Shown: piece by piece, positions 27,711 through 35,428 of the stretch
How positions within the stretch are numbered: the first letter of the stretch is position 1
Layout: each line of letters starts with the position of its first letter
Assembly: GCA_035471785.1 (NCBI GenBank)
Contig: DATIPQ010000038.1
Span: 1-64,000, forward strand
Length of the DNA: 64,000 nucleotides
Origin: Acidobacteriota bacterium
GTDB lineage: Bacteria; Acidobacteriota; UBA6911; RPQK01; DATIPO01
Direction: 5' to 3'
The notes under the pieces: model-generated
The model's database searches: none
Told to the model about the DNA's origin: nothing
Seen by the model: only the letters and a program-made list of their open reading frames with translations
Position numbers and translations under genes: made by a program

Positions 27711-29423
27711 CTAGTACCCGGAAGCCTTTGCGTCGCCCCGGCGCGGATCGGGAGCACCGTAGCGCACTCCGTCTTCAGGATCGATGAGGACGCTGTGGGC
27801 GTCGCCGATGGACCCCACGTAAGAAATGCGATGGCCCCGGTTCTGCAGGGCGTGAACCACGTCCATTACCAGCGCGTCCCGCTCGGCGCGGATCTGGTCG
27901 GGGAGCCATTGGTGGTGAATGCGCGGCGCGTCCACCGCCTCCTGGATGTCCATGCCGTGGTCGACGACGTTCATGATGATCTGGAAGACAGTATTGATGA
28001 TGGTGGGGCCGCCCGGACTTCCCAGCACCATGTAGAGCTTGCCGTCCTTCTTGACCAGCGTCGGCGTCATGGCGCTGAGGGGGCGCTTGCCGGCTCCCAC
28101 CGCGTTGGCTTCGCCTTGAATCAACCCGTAAAGGTTGGGATGTCCCGGCTTGGATGAGAAATCGTCCATCTCGTTATTGAGCAGAAATCCGGCCCCTTTG
28201 ACCGTCACGCCCGAACCGTAGCCCGCATTGATCGTTGTGGTTACGGCCACCCCGCTGCCCTCCGCGTCGACCACCGAGTAATGGGTGGTCTCTTCCGATT
28301 CGTAGCCGTAGGCGTCGGCGTGGGAGACGTACGAACTGGGAGAGGCCCATTGAGGATCGATGGAGGGTTTCCACTGCTCGGCGTAGCCCTTGGAGACCAG
28401 CGCATCGGTGGGAAGGTCGGTGAAGTCGGGATCGCCCAGAAACTCGGCGCGGTCGGCAAAGGCCCGGCGCATCGACTCCGCTTTCAGGTGGACGCTGCGC
28501 GAAGAGCCGTATCCCAGGTGCTCTATGGGATAAGGTTCGATCAGGTTAAGCATCTCCACCAGAATCACCCCGCCTGAACTGGGAGGCCCCATGGAGACGA
28601 TTTCATAGCCCCGATAGGTCCCCGTGACCGGATCCCGCATCTGGGGTTGATAGTTGATCAGGTCTTCCTCGGTGATGTTGCCGCCGTTGGCCCGCATGTC
28701 CTGGACGATGAGGCGGGCGGTTTCTCCCCGGTAGAATCCGTCCGGACCCTGCTCGGCGATGCGCTGCAGAGTGTCGGCCAGCTCCGGTTGCCGGAAGGTC
28801 TCGCCCTCTTCCCAGAACTCGCCGTTCTTGAGGAAGATGCGCTTGCTTTCGGGAAAGCGTTCCAGAAGAGGGGCCGCGTTCTTGAGCGAGCGGGCGAAGA
28901 CGTCGGAGACCTCGAACCCCTCCCGGGCCAGATGCACGGAGGGTTCCACGAGATCTTTCCAGGGCAGCCTGCCGAAGCGCTTCCAGGCCATGTGCAGTCC
29001 AGCCACCGCTCCGGGGACGCCGGACGCCAGATATCCCACCGTGGAGCGCTCGGGAATCACATCGCCTTCCTCGTCCAGATACATGTCGCGGTGAGCGCCG
29101 GCGGGCGCCATCTCGCGGTAATCGATGGTGTAGTCGCGGCCTTCCGCGGCGTCGTGGATGACCATGAAACCGCCGCCGCCGATGTTTCCGGCGGCCGGAT
29201 GGACCACGGCCAAAGCGAAGCCGACGGCCACCGCGGCGTCGACGGCGTTGCCGCCTTCGCGCAGGATGTCGCGGCCGACATCGCTTGCGTAGTGGCTGGT
29301 GCTGACTACCATCCCCTTGTTTGCCTTTACGGGCGCACGGCTGGCCCCTTCAAGCCGGAGGGGCGCGGGAGAGGCGGCAAGCAGCGACAAAAGGAGCGAG
29401 GCGAAGAGCAGGCGCTTTCTCAT
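27711..29423 (-). CDS. ggt: Gamma-glutamyltransferase
   Basis: A 570-residue exported Ntn-hydrolase that transfers or hydrolyses the gamma-glutamyl group of glutathione and related compounds in the periplasm. A signal peptide (about 1-27) precedes the large subunit (GGNAVDAAVAVGFALAVVHP). Self-cleavage should occur before the threonine in EETTHYSVVD (about residue 379), which becomes the catalytic N-terminus of the small subunit; the downstream PSSGGVIL-type and GSPGGPTIINT segments are as in the family. It is the middle gene of a three-gene minus-strand operon. Confidence 0.92.
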   Translation of the reverse strand: MRKRLLFASLLLSLLAASPAPLRLEGASRAPVKANKGMVVSTSHYASDVGRDILREGGNAVDAAVAVGFALAVVHPAAGNIGGGGFMVIHDAAEGRDYTIDYREMAPAGAHRDMYLDEEGDVIPERSTVGYLASGVPGAVAGLHMAWKRFGRLPWKDLVEPSVHLAREGFEVSDVFARSLKNAAPLLERFPESKRIFLKNGEFWEEGETFRQPELADTLQRIAEQGPDGFYRGETARLIVQDMRANGGNITEEDLINYQPQMRDPVTGTYRGYEIVSMGPPSSGGVILVEMLNLIEPYPIEHLGYGSSRSVHLKAESMRRAFADRAEFLGDPDFTDLPTDALVSKGYAEQWKPSIDPQWASPSSYVSHADAYGYESEETTHYSVVDAEGSGVAVTTTINAGYGSGVTVKGAGFLLNNEMDDFSSKPGHPNLYGLIQGEANAVGAGKRPLSAMTPTLVKKDGKLYMVLGSPGGPTIINTVFQIIMNVVDHGMDIQEAVDAPRIHHQWLPDQIRAERDALVMDVVHALQNRGHRISYVGSIGDAHSVLIDPEDGVRYGAPDPRRGDAKASGY

Positions 29424-29454
29424 GCGGATATTATGGAGTCCGCCCGCCGGACGA

Positions 29455-30273
29455 TCAACTCTTCAGTGCCTCATTGAGAGAACCGGAGCGGAATCCCTTC
29501 ATGTCGAGGGTCACATAAAGGTAGCCCAGTTGGCGCAAATGCCGATGCACCCGCTGCATGACCCCGGCATCAAGCAACAGCGGCAGCTCGCGGCGGTCCA
29601 CCTCGAGGCGGGCCAGCTCCTCGTGATGGCGGACGCGGAAGTTGCTCAACCCCATCCCGCGCAGGAAGGCCTCGGCCTGCTCCACCTGGGCCAGCTTCGC
29701 CTCGGTGATGGATACGCCGTAGGGGAAGCGGGAAGACAGGCAAGGCATGGCCGGCTTGTCCCAGCTCTTGAGGCCCCACTTGCGGGAAAGGCTGCGGATC
29801 TCGTCCTTGCTGATCGAGCATTCCAGCAGCGGACTGCTGACTTTCTTTTCGCGGGCCGCCTGCCGTCCCGGACGGTAGTCGCTGGCATCGTCCAGGTTGG
29901 CTCCGTCGAGGACGGCTTCAACGCCCCACTCCAGGCGAAGCCTCTCCAGACGTCCGTAGAGCTCGGTCTTGCAGAAATAGCATCGGTTGGCGGGATTGGA
30001 GGTGTAGCCCTCGAGATCCATCTCGGCGGTGTCGATAAAGCGGTGGCGCAATCCGTGGCGCCGCGCGAATTCCTGGGCCATTTCCCGTTGCATCTGCGAC
30101 ACGGCGGGAGAGAGTGCGGTCACGGCCCGGGCCTTGCGGCCCAAGGCGCGGTGGGCCATGAAGGCCAGGTAGGAGCTGTCCACCCCTCCGCTGAAGGCCA
30201 CGATGACGCTGGAATAGCCCTTCAGCAGCTCGACCAGACGCTCTTCCTTGGCCTCTGTTCGAATATCGACCAT
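29455..30273 (-). CDS. larE: Sacrificial sulfur transferase LarE
   Basis: A 272-residue PP-loop enzyme. The SGGVDSS nucleotide loop is at 28-34. The cysteines C98 and C101 (NRCYFC) and C178 (PAMPCLSSRFPYG) are present; the last matches the cysteine whose sulfur is sacrificed in characterised LarE, and a three-cysteine pattern is known for iron-sulfur-type family members. LarE builds the nickel-pincer cofactor with LarB and LarC, but neither is in the window, so the partner genes lie elsewhere or the protein has another sulfur-transfer role. Minus-strand TGA-TAACAT ends 6 nt before the start, suggesting a leaderless message. Confidence 0.88.
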   Translation of the reverse strand: MVDIRTEAKEERLVELLKGYSSVIVAFSGGVDSSYLAFMAHRALGRKARAVTALSPAVSQMQREMAQEFARRHGLRHRFIDTAEMDLEGYTSNPANRCYFCKTELYGRLERLRLEWGVEAVLDGANLDDASDYRPGRQAAREKKVSSPLLECSISKDEIRSLSRKWGLKSWDKPAMPCLSSRFPYGVSITEAKLAQVEQAEAFLRGMGLSNFRVRHHEELARLEVDRRELPLLLDAGVMQRVHRHLRQLGYLYVTLDMKGFRSGSLNEALKS

Positions 30274-30279
30274 GCGCGA

Positions 30280-30285
30280 ATGTTA
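30280..30285 (-). promoter_or_regulatory. Extended -10 box before larE
   Basis: On the minus strand TGA-TAACAT ends 6 nt before the larE ATG at 30273, placing transcription start at or next to the start codon. Confidence 0.35.
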
Positions 30286-30394
30286 TCACGCGCGGGAAGC
30301 GCCGGGTCCGCCCGCCCGCGGGGCCCTGTGCTAGACTTGAAGGGCTCTGGGCCATGGCGAACCTTTGAAATCGAACCTGCATCTGGTAAAGATT

Positions 30395-31405
30395 ATGAGA
30401 CGTCCAATCACGCGCTTGTTGATGACCGCTTTATTGTTGGCTGCCGCCCTCGTCGGCGGCATCCTGATGGGGCAGGACCGCAAACAGATCGAGGAAGAAA
30501 AAGACAAGCCCAAGGGACAGGCCGCCCTGGCGGTCAAGGTGGAGCAGGTGCGCGTGGACGTCAGCGTCCGCGACAAGAAGGACAACCTGATCACCGGTCT
30601 CCAGGCCCAGCATTTCGAGGTCTACGAAGACAAGGTCAAGCAGGAGATCACCAACTTCCAGGACATCGACGCCCCCATGACGGCCGTGCTGCTCATCGAA
30701 TACAGCAAGGTGCTGGCGTGGGAGATGCTCTACGAGGCCTGGCTGGGCTCCCATCGCTTCGTTCAGCAGATGCGTCCCGGCGACTGGGTGGCGGTGATGG
30801 CCTATGACCTCCGCCCCGAGATCCTGGTCGACTTCACCCAGGACAAGGCCGAGGTTTGGAACGCCCTGCGCCGCCTCAACTACCCGGCCTTCCGCGAGAG
30901 CAACCTCTACGACGCCCTTTTCGACGTGCTCGACCGAACCCAAGAAGTAGAGGGAAAGGTTGTCGTCGTGCTGGTTTCCAGCGGACTCGACACCTTCAGC
31001 AAGAAGAATCTGGGAGAAACGCTCAAGCGGGTCAAACGCGCCAACGCCACCATCTATACGGTGGGGCTGGGCGGCAACCTGCGGGCCCGCGCCGATCACC
31101 GCATGAGCAGCAGCACCCGGATGGATTTCCTGCAAGCCGACGCGGCCCTCAAGAACTTCGCCAAAGAGACGGGCGGCGAGTCCTTCTTCCCCCGCTTCAC
31201 CTCGGCCTTTCCCGCCATATTCGAGACCATCTCACTGCTGGCGCGCAACCAGTATTCGATCGGCTACATCAGCAGCAACGCCGGTTCGGGCAAAGATGAT
31301 TTTCACAAGATCGAGGTCAAAGTCAAGGCCGACGTGGACGGCGACGGCAAGCCCGACAAGTTCAAGGTCAATCATCGTCAAGGCTGGCTTGAACAGGACT
31401 CTTGA
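30395..31405 (+). CDS. Secreted VWA-like protein with degenerate MIDAS, paralogue 3
   Basis: A 336-residue member of the same acidobacterial VWA family as the genes at 14.9 and 16.0 kb, with signal peptide (to about residue 27) and the shared HFEVYEDKVKQEITNFQ lead-in. The metal site is broken: where the paralogues have DTSGS or DSSGS, this protein reads IEYSK (about residues 100-104), and the acidic SDGE segment reads SSGLD. It may therefore bind ligands without a metal, or serve a structural role. Its 3' end overlaps the convergent ribBA-like gene by 38 bp. TGC-TAGACT (30329-30337) is a possible promoter. Confidence 0.8.
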   Translation: MRRPITRLLMTALLLAAALVGGILMGQDRKQIEEEKDKPKGQAALAVKVEQVRVDVSVRDKKDNLITGLQAQHFEVYEDKVKQEITNFQDIDAPMTAVLLIEYSKVLAWEMLYEAWLGSHRFVQQMRPGDWVAVMAYDLRPEILVDFTQDKAEVWNALRRLNYPAFRESNLYDALFDVLDRTQEVEGKVVVVLVSSGLDTFSKKNLGETLKRVKRANATIYTVGLGGNLRARADHRMSSSTRMDFLQADAALKNFAKETGGESFFPRFTSAFPAIFETISLLARNQYSIGYISSNAGSGKDDFHKIEVKVKADVDGDGKPDKFKVNHRQGWLEQDS

Positions 31406-32498
31406 TGGGGATCTGCTCGGTGATCTCCAGGTTGAATCCCTGCAGCGCCACGATCTTCTTGGGGTGGTTGGTGAGCAGACGGACTTTGCGCAGCCCCAGG
31501 TCGCCTAGAATCTGAGCCCCCACTCCGTACTCGCGGAAGGTTCCCCGGGGATGGCTGCGTCCCGCCGGACGCGAGTCCTGATCGAACTCCTGGGCCAGGG
31601 CTTCTTCACGGTCGTGGGGACGCAGGTAAACAAGGACTCCGCAACCCTCTTCCTCGATCTGCCTCATGGCTCCCCGCAGTTCCCGTCCGGCCTGGGAATG
31701 AAAGCTCAGGAAGACGTCGGCCAGCACCGATTCGGTGTGGACGCGCACCAGGGTCGGTTGCTCGGCCCGGATTTCGCCCTTGACGAAGGCCAGGTGGCGC
31801 CGATGGTCGAGCCGATTCTCGTAGAGATGCACCTGAAAAGAGCCCATTTCGCCTTGAAAAGGCATCGACGCAGTGCGTTCCACGAAACGCTCGGTGGCCA
31901 GCCGAAAGGTGATCAGGTCTGAGATGGAAAGGGTCTTGAGCCCTTCCTTCTCGGCGAACTCGCTCATCTCCTCCAAACCCGCCATGGTGCCGTCACTGTT
32001 GAGCATCTGGCAGATGACGGCCGCCGGTTGACAACCGGCGATGCGGGCCAGGTCAACAGCCGCCTCGGTCTTTCCGGCCCGCGCCAGCACTCCGCCGGGC
32101 CGTGCCCGCTGGGGAAAGATGTGCCCGGGCATGACGATGTCCTCGGCCTCAGACTTGGGGTCGATGGCGGTCAGGATGGTGGTGGCCCGGTCGGCCGCCG
32201 AGATCCCCGTTGTCACGTCGCGGCGGGCCTCGATGCTGACGCAAAAGGCGGTGGCGTGAGGGGCGCGGTTCTTGGGCGCCATCAGCGGAATGCGCAGATG
32301 ATCGAGCTGCTTGGCCGTCATGGGCAGGCAAACCAGTCCGCGGGCCTGGGCGGCCATGTAATTGACGGCCTGCGGAGTGACTTTTTCGGCGGCCATCATC
32401 AAGGCCCCCTCATGACGGCCCGAAGCTTCGTCGATCAAGACCACCAAACGGCCTTCGGCCACTTCCTGGGCCGCTTGTTCCACTCGGTTGAGGCTCAT
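31368..32498 (-). CDS. RibBA-family protein lacking catalytic residues in both domains
   Basis: A 376-residue protein that aligns end to end with RibBA (3,4-dihydroxy-2-butanone-4-phosphate synthase plus GTP cyclohydrolase II). In the first domain the usual RENEGD metal/substrate loop reads GRHEGA (27-32), and the catalytic histidine of GHTEA is K143 (AGKTEA); H126 (PGHIFP) is kept. In the second domain the zinc cysteines are gone: HSEC reads HTES (254-257) and RCDCG reads HSQAG (267-271), and the REGRGIGL loop reads RPHDREEA (293-300). The GVGAQIL and LLTNHPKKI segments remain. It is thus probably not active in either step, yet sits in a rluB-ribE operon with an intact reading frame. Confidence 0.8.
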   Translation of the reverse strand: MSLNRVEQAAQEVAEGRLVVLIDEASGRHEGALMMAAEKVTPQAVNYMAAQARGLVCLPMTAKQLDHLRIPLMAPKNRAPHATAFCVSIEARRDVTTGISAADRATTILTAIDPKSEAEDIVMPGHIFPQRARPGGVLARAGKTEAAVDLARIAGCQPAAVICQMLNSDGTMAGLEEMSEFAEKEGLKTLSISDLITFRLATERFVERTASMPFQGEMGSFQVHLYENRLDHRRHLAFVKGEIRAEQPTLVRVHTESVLADVFLSFHSQAGRELRGAMRQIEEEGCGVLVYLRPHDREEALAQEFDQDSRPAGRSHPRGTFREYGVGAQILGDLGLRKVRLLTNHPKKIVALQGFNLEITEQIPIKSPVQASLDDD

Positions 32499-32507
32499 AA
32501 CTGCTTG

Positions 32508-33152
32508 CTACTTGATGGGCGGCGGTTTCTTGATCCACCTGAGAGGACGCTGGTCCTCGGTATTGATGATTTCCAGCCGCTGGCTGAAATAGGGGGTCCG
32601 GTAGCTCAAGATGAGCGGATTGGAGGGGTCGTCCAATACCGTCCATTCCCCGCCCCGGCTGTCCCTGACCTTCCAGGCCGGCAGTTCGACTTCCTCGCCG
32701 TTGAGCCTGAGGGCGACGCTGGTCCGGCCCCTGCGCTCGATCTTGTAAGGAAGATTGGAGCGCTTGATCTTGACCGAGCCCCTGTCGACCATCATGTTAA
32801 AGGCCTCTTCGGCCATCCACAGGGTCATGACGTCTTCGGAACGCATCTCCACGCCGACTTCGAAAAGTCCGCTGAAAGTGAGCTGCTCGCCCTGGGAAAC
32901 GGCCTTGCGGTAGAGGTGAACCGTCCCCTGATCGTTGAGATTCTCCCACTCCAACACGATGTCGGGCTTGAAGCGCGCCAGGCGCACCACGAAGCGGCTG
33001 GTTTCGTCGCGCACTTCGTTCTGGTAGACCAGCACGCTCCTGGCGCCCAGTTCCAGCCGCCCGTCAGGAGGAAGAGCGAGGCTGATCGTCAGGGTCGCCA
33101 GCGCGACCCAAAATCCGTTCCACATGCGATTGCACATACTTGCTGATGACAT
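32508..33152 (-). CDS. Exported protein of unknown function in the rib operon
   Basis: A 214-residue protein with an N-terminal hydrophobic signal (WNGFWVALATLTISLALP) and a beta-rich domain without recognised motifs. It lies between ribE and the ribBA-like gene and its 5' end overlaps the 3' end of ribE by 89 bp if it starts at 33152; ATG codons at 33137 and 33125 shorten the overlap. Placement within the operon suggests cotranscription but says little about function, since an exported protein is unlikely to act in riboflavin synthesis. No family is recognised. Confidence 0.6.
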   Translation of the reverse strand: MSSASMCNRMWNGFWVALATLTISLALPPDGRLELGARSVLVYQNEVRDETSRFVVRLARFKPDIVLEWENLNDQGTVHLYRKAVSQGEQLTFSGLFEVGVEMRSEDVMTLWMAEEAFNMMVDRGSVKIKRSNLPYKIERRGRTSVALRLNGEEVELPAWKVRDSRGGEWTVLDDPSNPLILSYRTPYFSQRLEIINTEDQRPLRWIKKPPPIK

Positions 33153-33699
33153 CCGTTTCTAGGTTGACGTGATCTCCCTGCCGGAGGTTCGAAAAGGTCG
33201 TCGCCTGATAGGTATGAGGAATGATGGTCACCTCCAGCCAATCCGGCCCCAAGGCGGAGATGGTGAGACTGACGCCTTCGAGGGTGATGCTTCCTTTGAA
33301 GACGCAAAAATCGAGGATTTCGCGTCCGGCCTGAAAGCGGAAGATCCAGGAATTACCTTCTTCTCGGATCGAGGCCACCTGGGCGCGCCCGTCGACGTGG
33401 CCCTGTACCAGGTGCCCGCCCAGGAAGTCGGCGCCGCGCAAAGCCGGCTCCAGGTTGACCTGATCGCCCTCTTTGAGACTGCCCAGGGTGCTGCGGCGCA
33501 AAGTCTCCGGCGTCGCCGTCACTTCAAAGCCGCCGGAAGAGAGGGATTCGACCGTCAGGCAAACGCCGCTCACCGATACGCTGTCGCCGACCTTGAGGTC
33601 GTCCAGCACCTGGCTGCAGCTCAGGCTGAGGGTAGAGCCCGCCAGGCTGTTCTCCACCGCCGCCACCTCTCCTTTTTCGCGCACGATTCCGGTAAACAT
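33064..33699 (-). CDS. ribE: Riboflavin synthase, alpha subunit
   Basis: A 211-residue riboflavin synthase of the usual two-barrel form that dismutates two 6,7-dimethyl-8-ribityllumazines into riboflavin. It begins MFTGIVREKGEV, has VSGVCLTV, ETLRRSTLG and GGHLVQGHVDG in the first half and the repeated pattern (SLTISALG, TTFSNLRQGDHVNLE) in the second. All family signatures look intact, in contrast to the ribBA-like gene downstream. It starts 2 nt after the rluB stop. The C-terminus carries a short polar extension that overlaps the next gene. Confidence 0.9.
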   Translation of the reverse strand: MFTGIVREKGEVAAVENSLAGSTLSLSCSQVLDDLKVGDSVSVSGVCLTVESLSSGGFEVTATPETLRRSTLGSLKEGDQVNLEPALRGADFLGGHLVQGHVDGRAQVASIREEGNSWIFRFQAGREILDFCVFKGSITLEGVSLTISALGPDWLEVTIIPHTYQATTFSNLRQGDHVNLETDVISKYVQSHVERILGRAGDPDDQPRSSS

Positions 33700-33701
33700 C
33701 T

Positions 33702-34406
33702 CTATGCCGCTTTCAGTTTCTTCACTTCGCTGTCCAAGAGCTTGCGAGCATGGCCGGGGCGGAGGCCGCCCAGGCGCACCGGTCCCACCGCGATACGCTT
33801 GAGGCGCAGCACATGGTGGTTGATGGCTTCGAACATTTTTCGGATCTGGCGGTTCTTCCCCTGACGCAGCCTGATTTCGAACCAGATGTTGTTTTCGGTC
33901 TTCTTGAGAAACTTGATTTTGCAGGGGGCGTACTGGACTCGTCCGCTGCGCAGGCCTTTGCGCAGAAGGTCGAGTTTATCGCGGGCCGGATGACCCTGAA
34001 TCTTGACGCGGTAGACCTTTTCCAAGGTTCCGGCCTGCATGATCTTCCTGGCCAATTCGCCGTCGTTGGTGAGAATCATCAGTCCTTCGCTGTTGAAGTC
34101 CAGACGTCCGGCGGGATAAATGCGCCGGGTGCTGGGAACCAGCTTGCGGACCACCGGGCGGTTGCGGTCGTCTCGAACGGCGCTCAACATGCCCACCGGC
34201 TTGTGGACGGCCCAATATTCGAGCGACTCAGGCCGGATCAGCTTGCCGTTGACCTTGATATGGTCGCGCTCGGGATCGGCTTGGCTGCCCAGCTTGCGCA
34301 CGACTTTCCCGTTGACCGTCACCTGGCCTTGCTCGATGAGGCGTTCGGCCTGCCTGCGCGAGGCGATGCCGGCGTGGGCGATGATTTTCTGCAGCCGTTC
34401 CCCCAT
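33702..34406 (-). CDS. rluB: rRNA pseudouridine synthase, RluB/RsuA type
   Basis: A 234-residue pseudouridine synthase. An S4 RNA-binding domain (RLQKIIAHAGIASRRQAERLIEQGQV) precedes the catalytic domain with the essential aspartate in AGRLDFNSEGLMILTND (about residue 99). The family modifies 23S (RluB) or 16S (RsuA) rRNA; the sequence resembles RluB more. The ATG at 34406 gives the canonical MGERLQK start. A minus-strand TAGACT (34419-34414) ends 7 nt before it, so the message may be leaderless. It heads the rluB-ribE-hypothetical-ribBA-like operon. Confidence 0.88.
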   Translation of the reverse strand: MGERLQKIIAHAGIASRRQAERLIEQGQVTVNGKVVRKLGSQADPERDHIKVNGKLIRPESLEYWAVHKPVGMLSAVRDDRNRPVVRKLVPSTRRIYPAGRLDFNSEGLMILTNDGELARKIMQAGTLEKVYRVKIQGHPARDKLDLLRKGLRSGRVQYAPCKIKFLKKTENNIWFEIRLRQGKNRQIRKMFEAINHHVLRLKRIAVGPVRLGGLRPGHARKLLDSEVKKLKAA

Positions 34407-34413
34407 GCCGCAC

Positions 34414-34419
34414 AGTCTA
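34414..34419 (-). promoter_or_regulatory. -10-like box before rluB
   Basis: TAGACT on the minus strand ends 7 nt before the rluB ATG at 34406, positioning the start codon at about +1. Confidence 0.35.
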
Positions 34420-34484
34420 CCGGAAAGAGGCGGCGGACGCGATTGTCGGGCCTCCCGCAACTTCAACCCGAGGGGAGGATCTAT

Positions 34485-34535
34485 GGCTATAATAGGGCCC
34501 GAATGAAGGAAAGCATCCTTGGGAGCCGCTCATGA
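34485..34535 (+). promoter_or_regulatory. Promoter and 10-codon leader ORF before the thioredoxin-like gene
   Basis: GGC-TATAAT (34485-34493) is followed by an ATG at 34503 that opens a 10-codon reading frame (MKESILGSRS). Its TGA (34533-34535) overlaps the ATG of the next gene (34532) as ATGA, so ribosomes finishing the leader could restart on the main gene. Confidence 0.4.
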
Positions 34536-35365
34536 AAATGCCTGATTGCAAACGCCTCGATTTCTTCGTCGTTCTCCTGCTGCTTCTCTTGTCGAATCTT
34601 CAGTGGCTGCCGGCTCAGGACGACCACTCCAACGCCCGTCTCTCGCAATTCGTCCGCATTGGCACCATCGACATTTCCATCGACGGTTCCGTCGACCGCA
34701 AGGCTCAGGTTTACCAGTCCAGCCAGCCCAGGGCTTTTTTGATCCGCTCGCCTCAGCTCGATGAGGTGATCGTTCTGCAATTGCAGGGCAATTCGGTGTC
34801 CTCGATCGCTTCCCAGCACCTGACGGTGGGAACCGATCAAGCTCAACTGGCCTCCGACTACACTCTCAAAGACGAGGGGCAATTCGAGGTCAGCCGGACC
34901 GCCGTCGGCTTCACTTTCGATGGCCACGACTTGAAGATGCAGGCCAAGCAGGACTTGCTGGGCTTCATCTCCAGTCAAGACATACGGGACTTCGACGTTC
35001 TCTGGGGTGAGCGGCAGGCTGAGTATGAAGCCGAGACGGAGGCCCTGCAGCGGGTCCGCAGCTACTCGCGGGGCAAAGGGGTCGAGGTCGTGACGTATTT
35101 CGGATCCTGGTGCCCTCATTGCCAGAAAAAGGTTCCCGAGATGATGAAGATCGAGGAAGTGCTCTCCGACTCGGATATCGCTTTTCGATACTACGGCATC
35201 CCCCGTCCCCCGGCCTTCGGGCAAGACCCGGAAGCCATCGAGAAGAAGCTGGAAAGCGTCCCCACTACTGTGGTCTTGCAGGACGGCGAGGAAGTCGGCC
35301 GCCTGACCCGAGACGATTGGAATGAACCCGAAGAAAGCCTGGCCAAGCTGCTGGCCGGTCTTTAA
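34532..35365 (+). CDS. Exported thioredoxin-fold protein
   Basis: A 277-residue protein with a signal peptide (about 1-29, ending LPAQ), a beta-rich middle region (about 40-150) and a C-terminal thioredoxin-like domain with the redox motif WCPHC (about 192-196) and a cis-proline region SVPTTVVLQ. Such proteins act as periplasmic thiol oxidoreductases, for example in cytochrome or envelope-protein maturation, but the N-terminal part is not one I recognise, so the substrate is unknown. A PQQ-like propeller gene follows after 63 bp and may be cotranscribed. Confidence 0.75.
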   Translation: MKMPDCKRLDFFVVLLLLLLSNLQWLPAQDDHSNARLSQFVRIGTIDISIDGSVDRKAQVYQSSQPRAFLIRSPQLDEVIVLQLQGNSVSSIASQHLTVGTDQAQLASDYTLKDEGQFEVSRTAVGFTFDGHDLKMQAKQDLLGFISSQDIRDFDVLWGERQAEYEAETEALQRVRSYSRGKGVEVVTYFGSWCPHCQKKVPEMMKIEEVLSDSDIAFRYYGIPRPPAFGQDPEAIEKKLESVPTTVVLQDGEEVGRLTRDDWNEPEESLAKLLAGL

Positions 35366-35428
35366 AGCCCCTCTCATCCGGCCTGACCGGCCCAACCTGA
35401 CAGAGACACCTTCGTGAAAGGGAGGACC

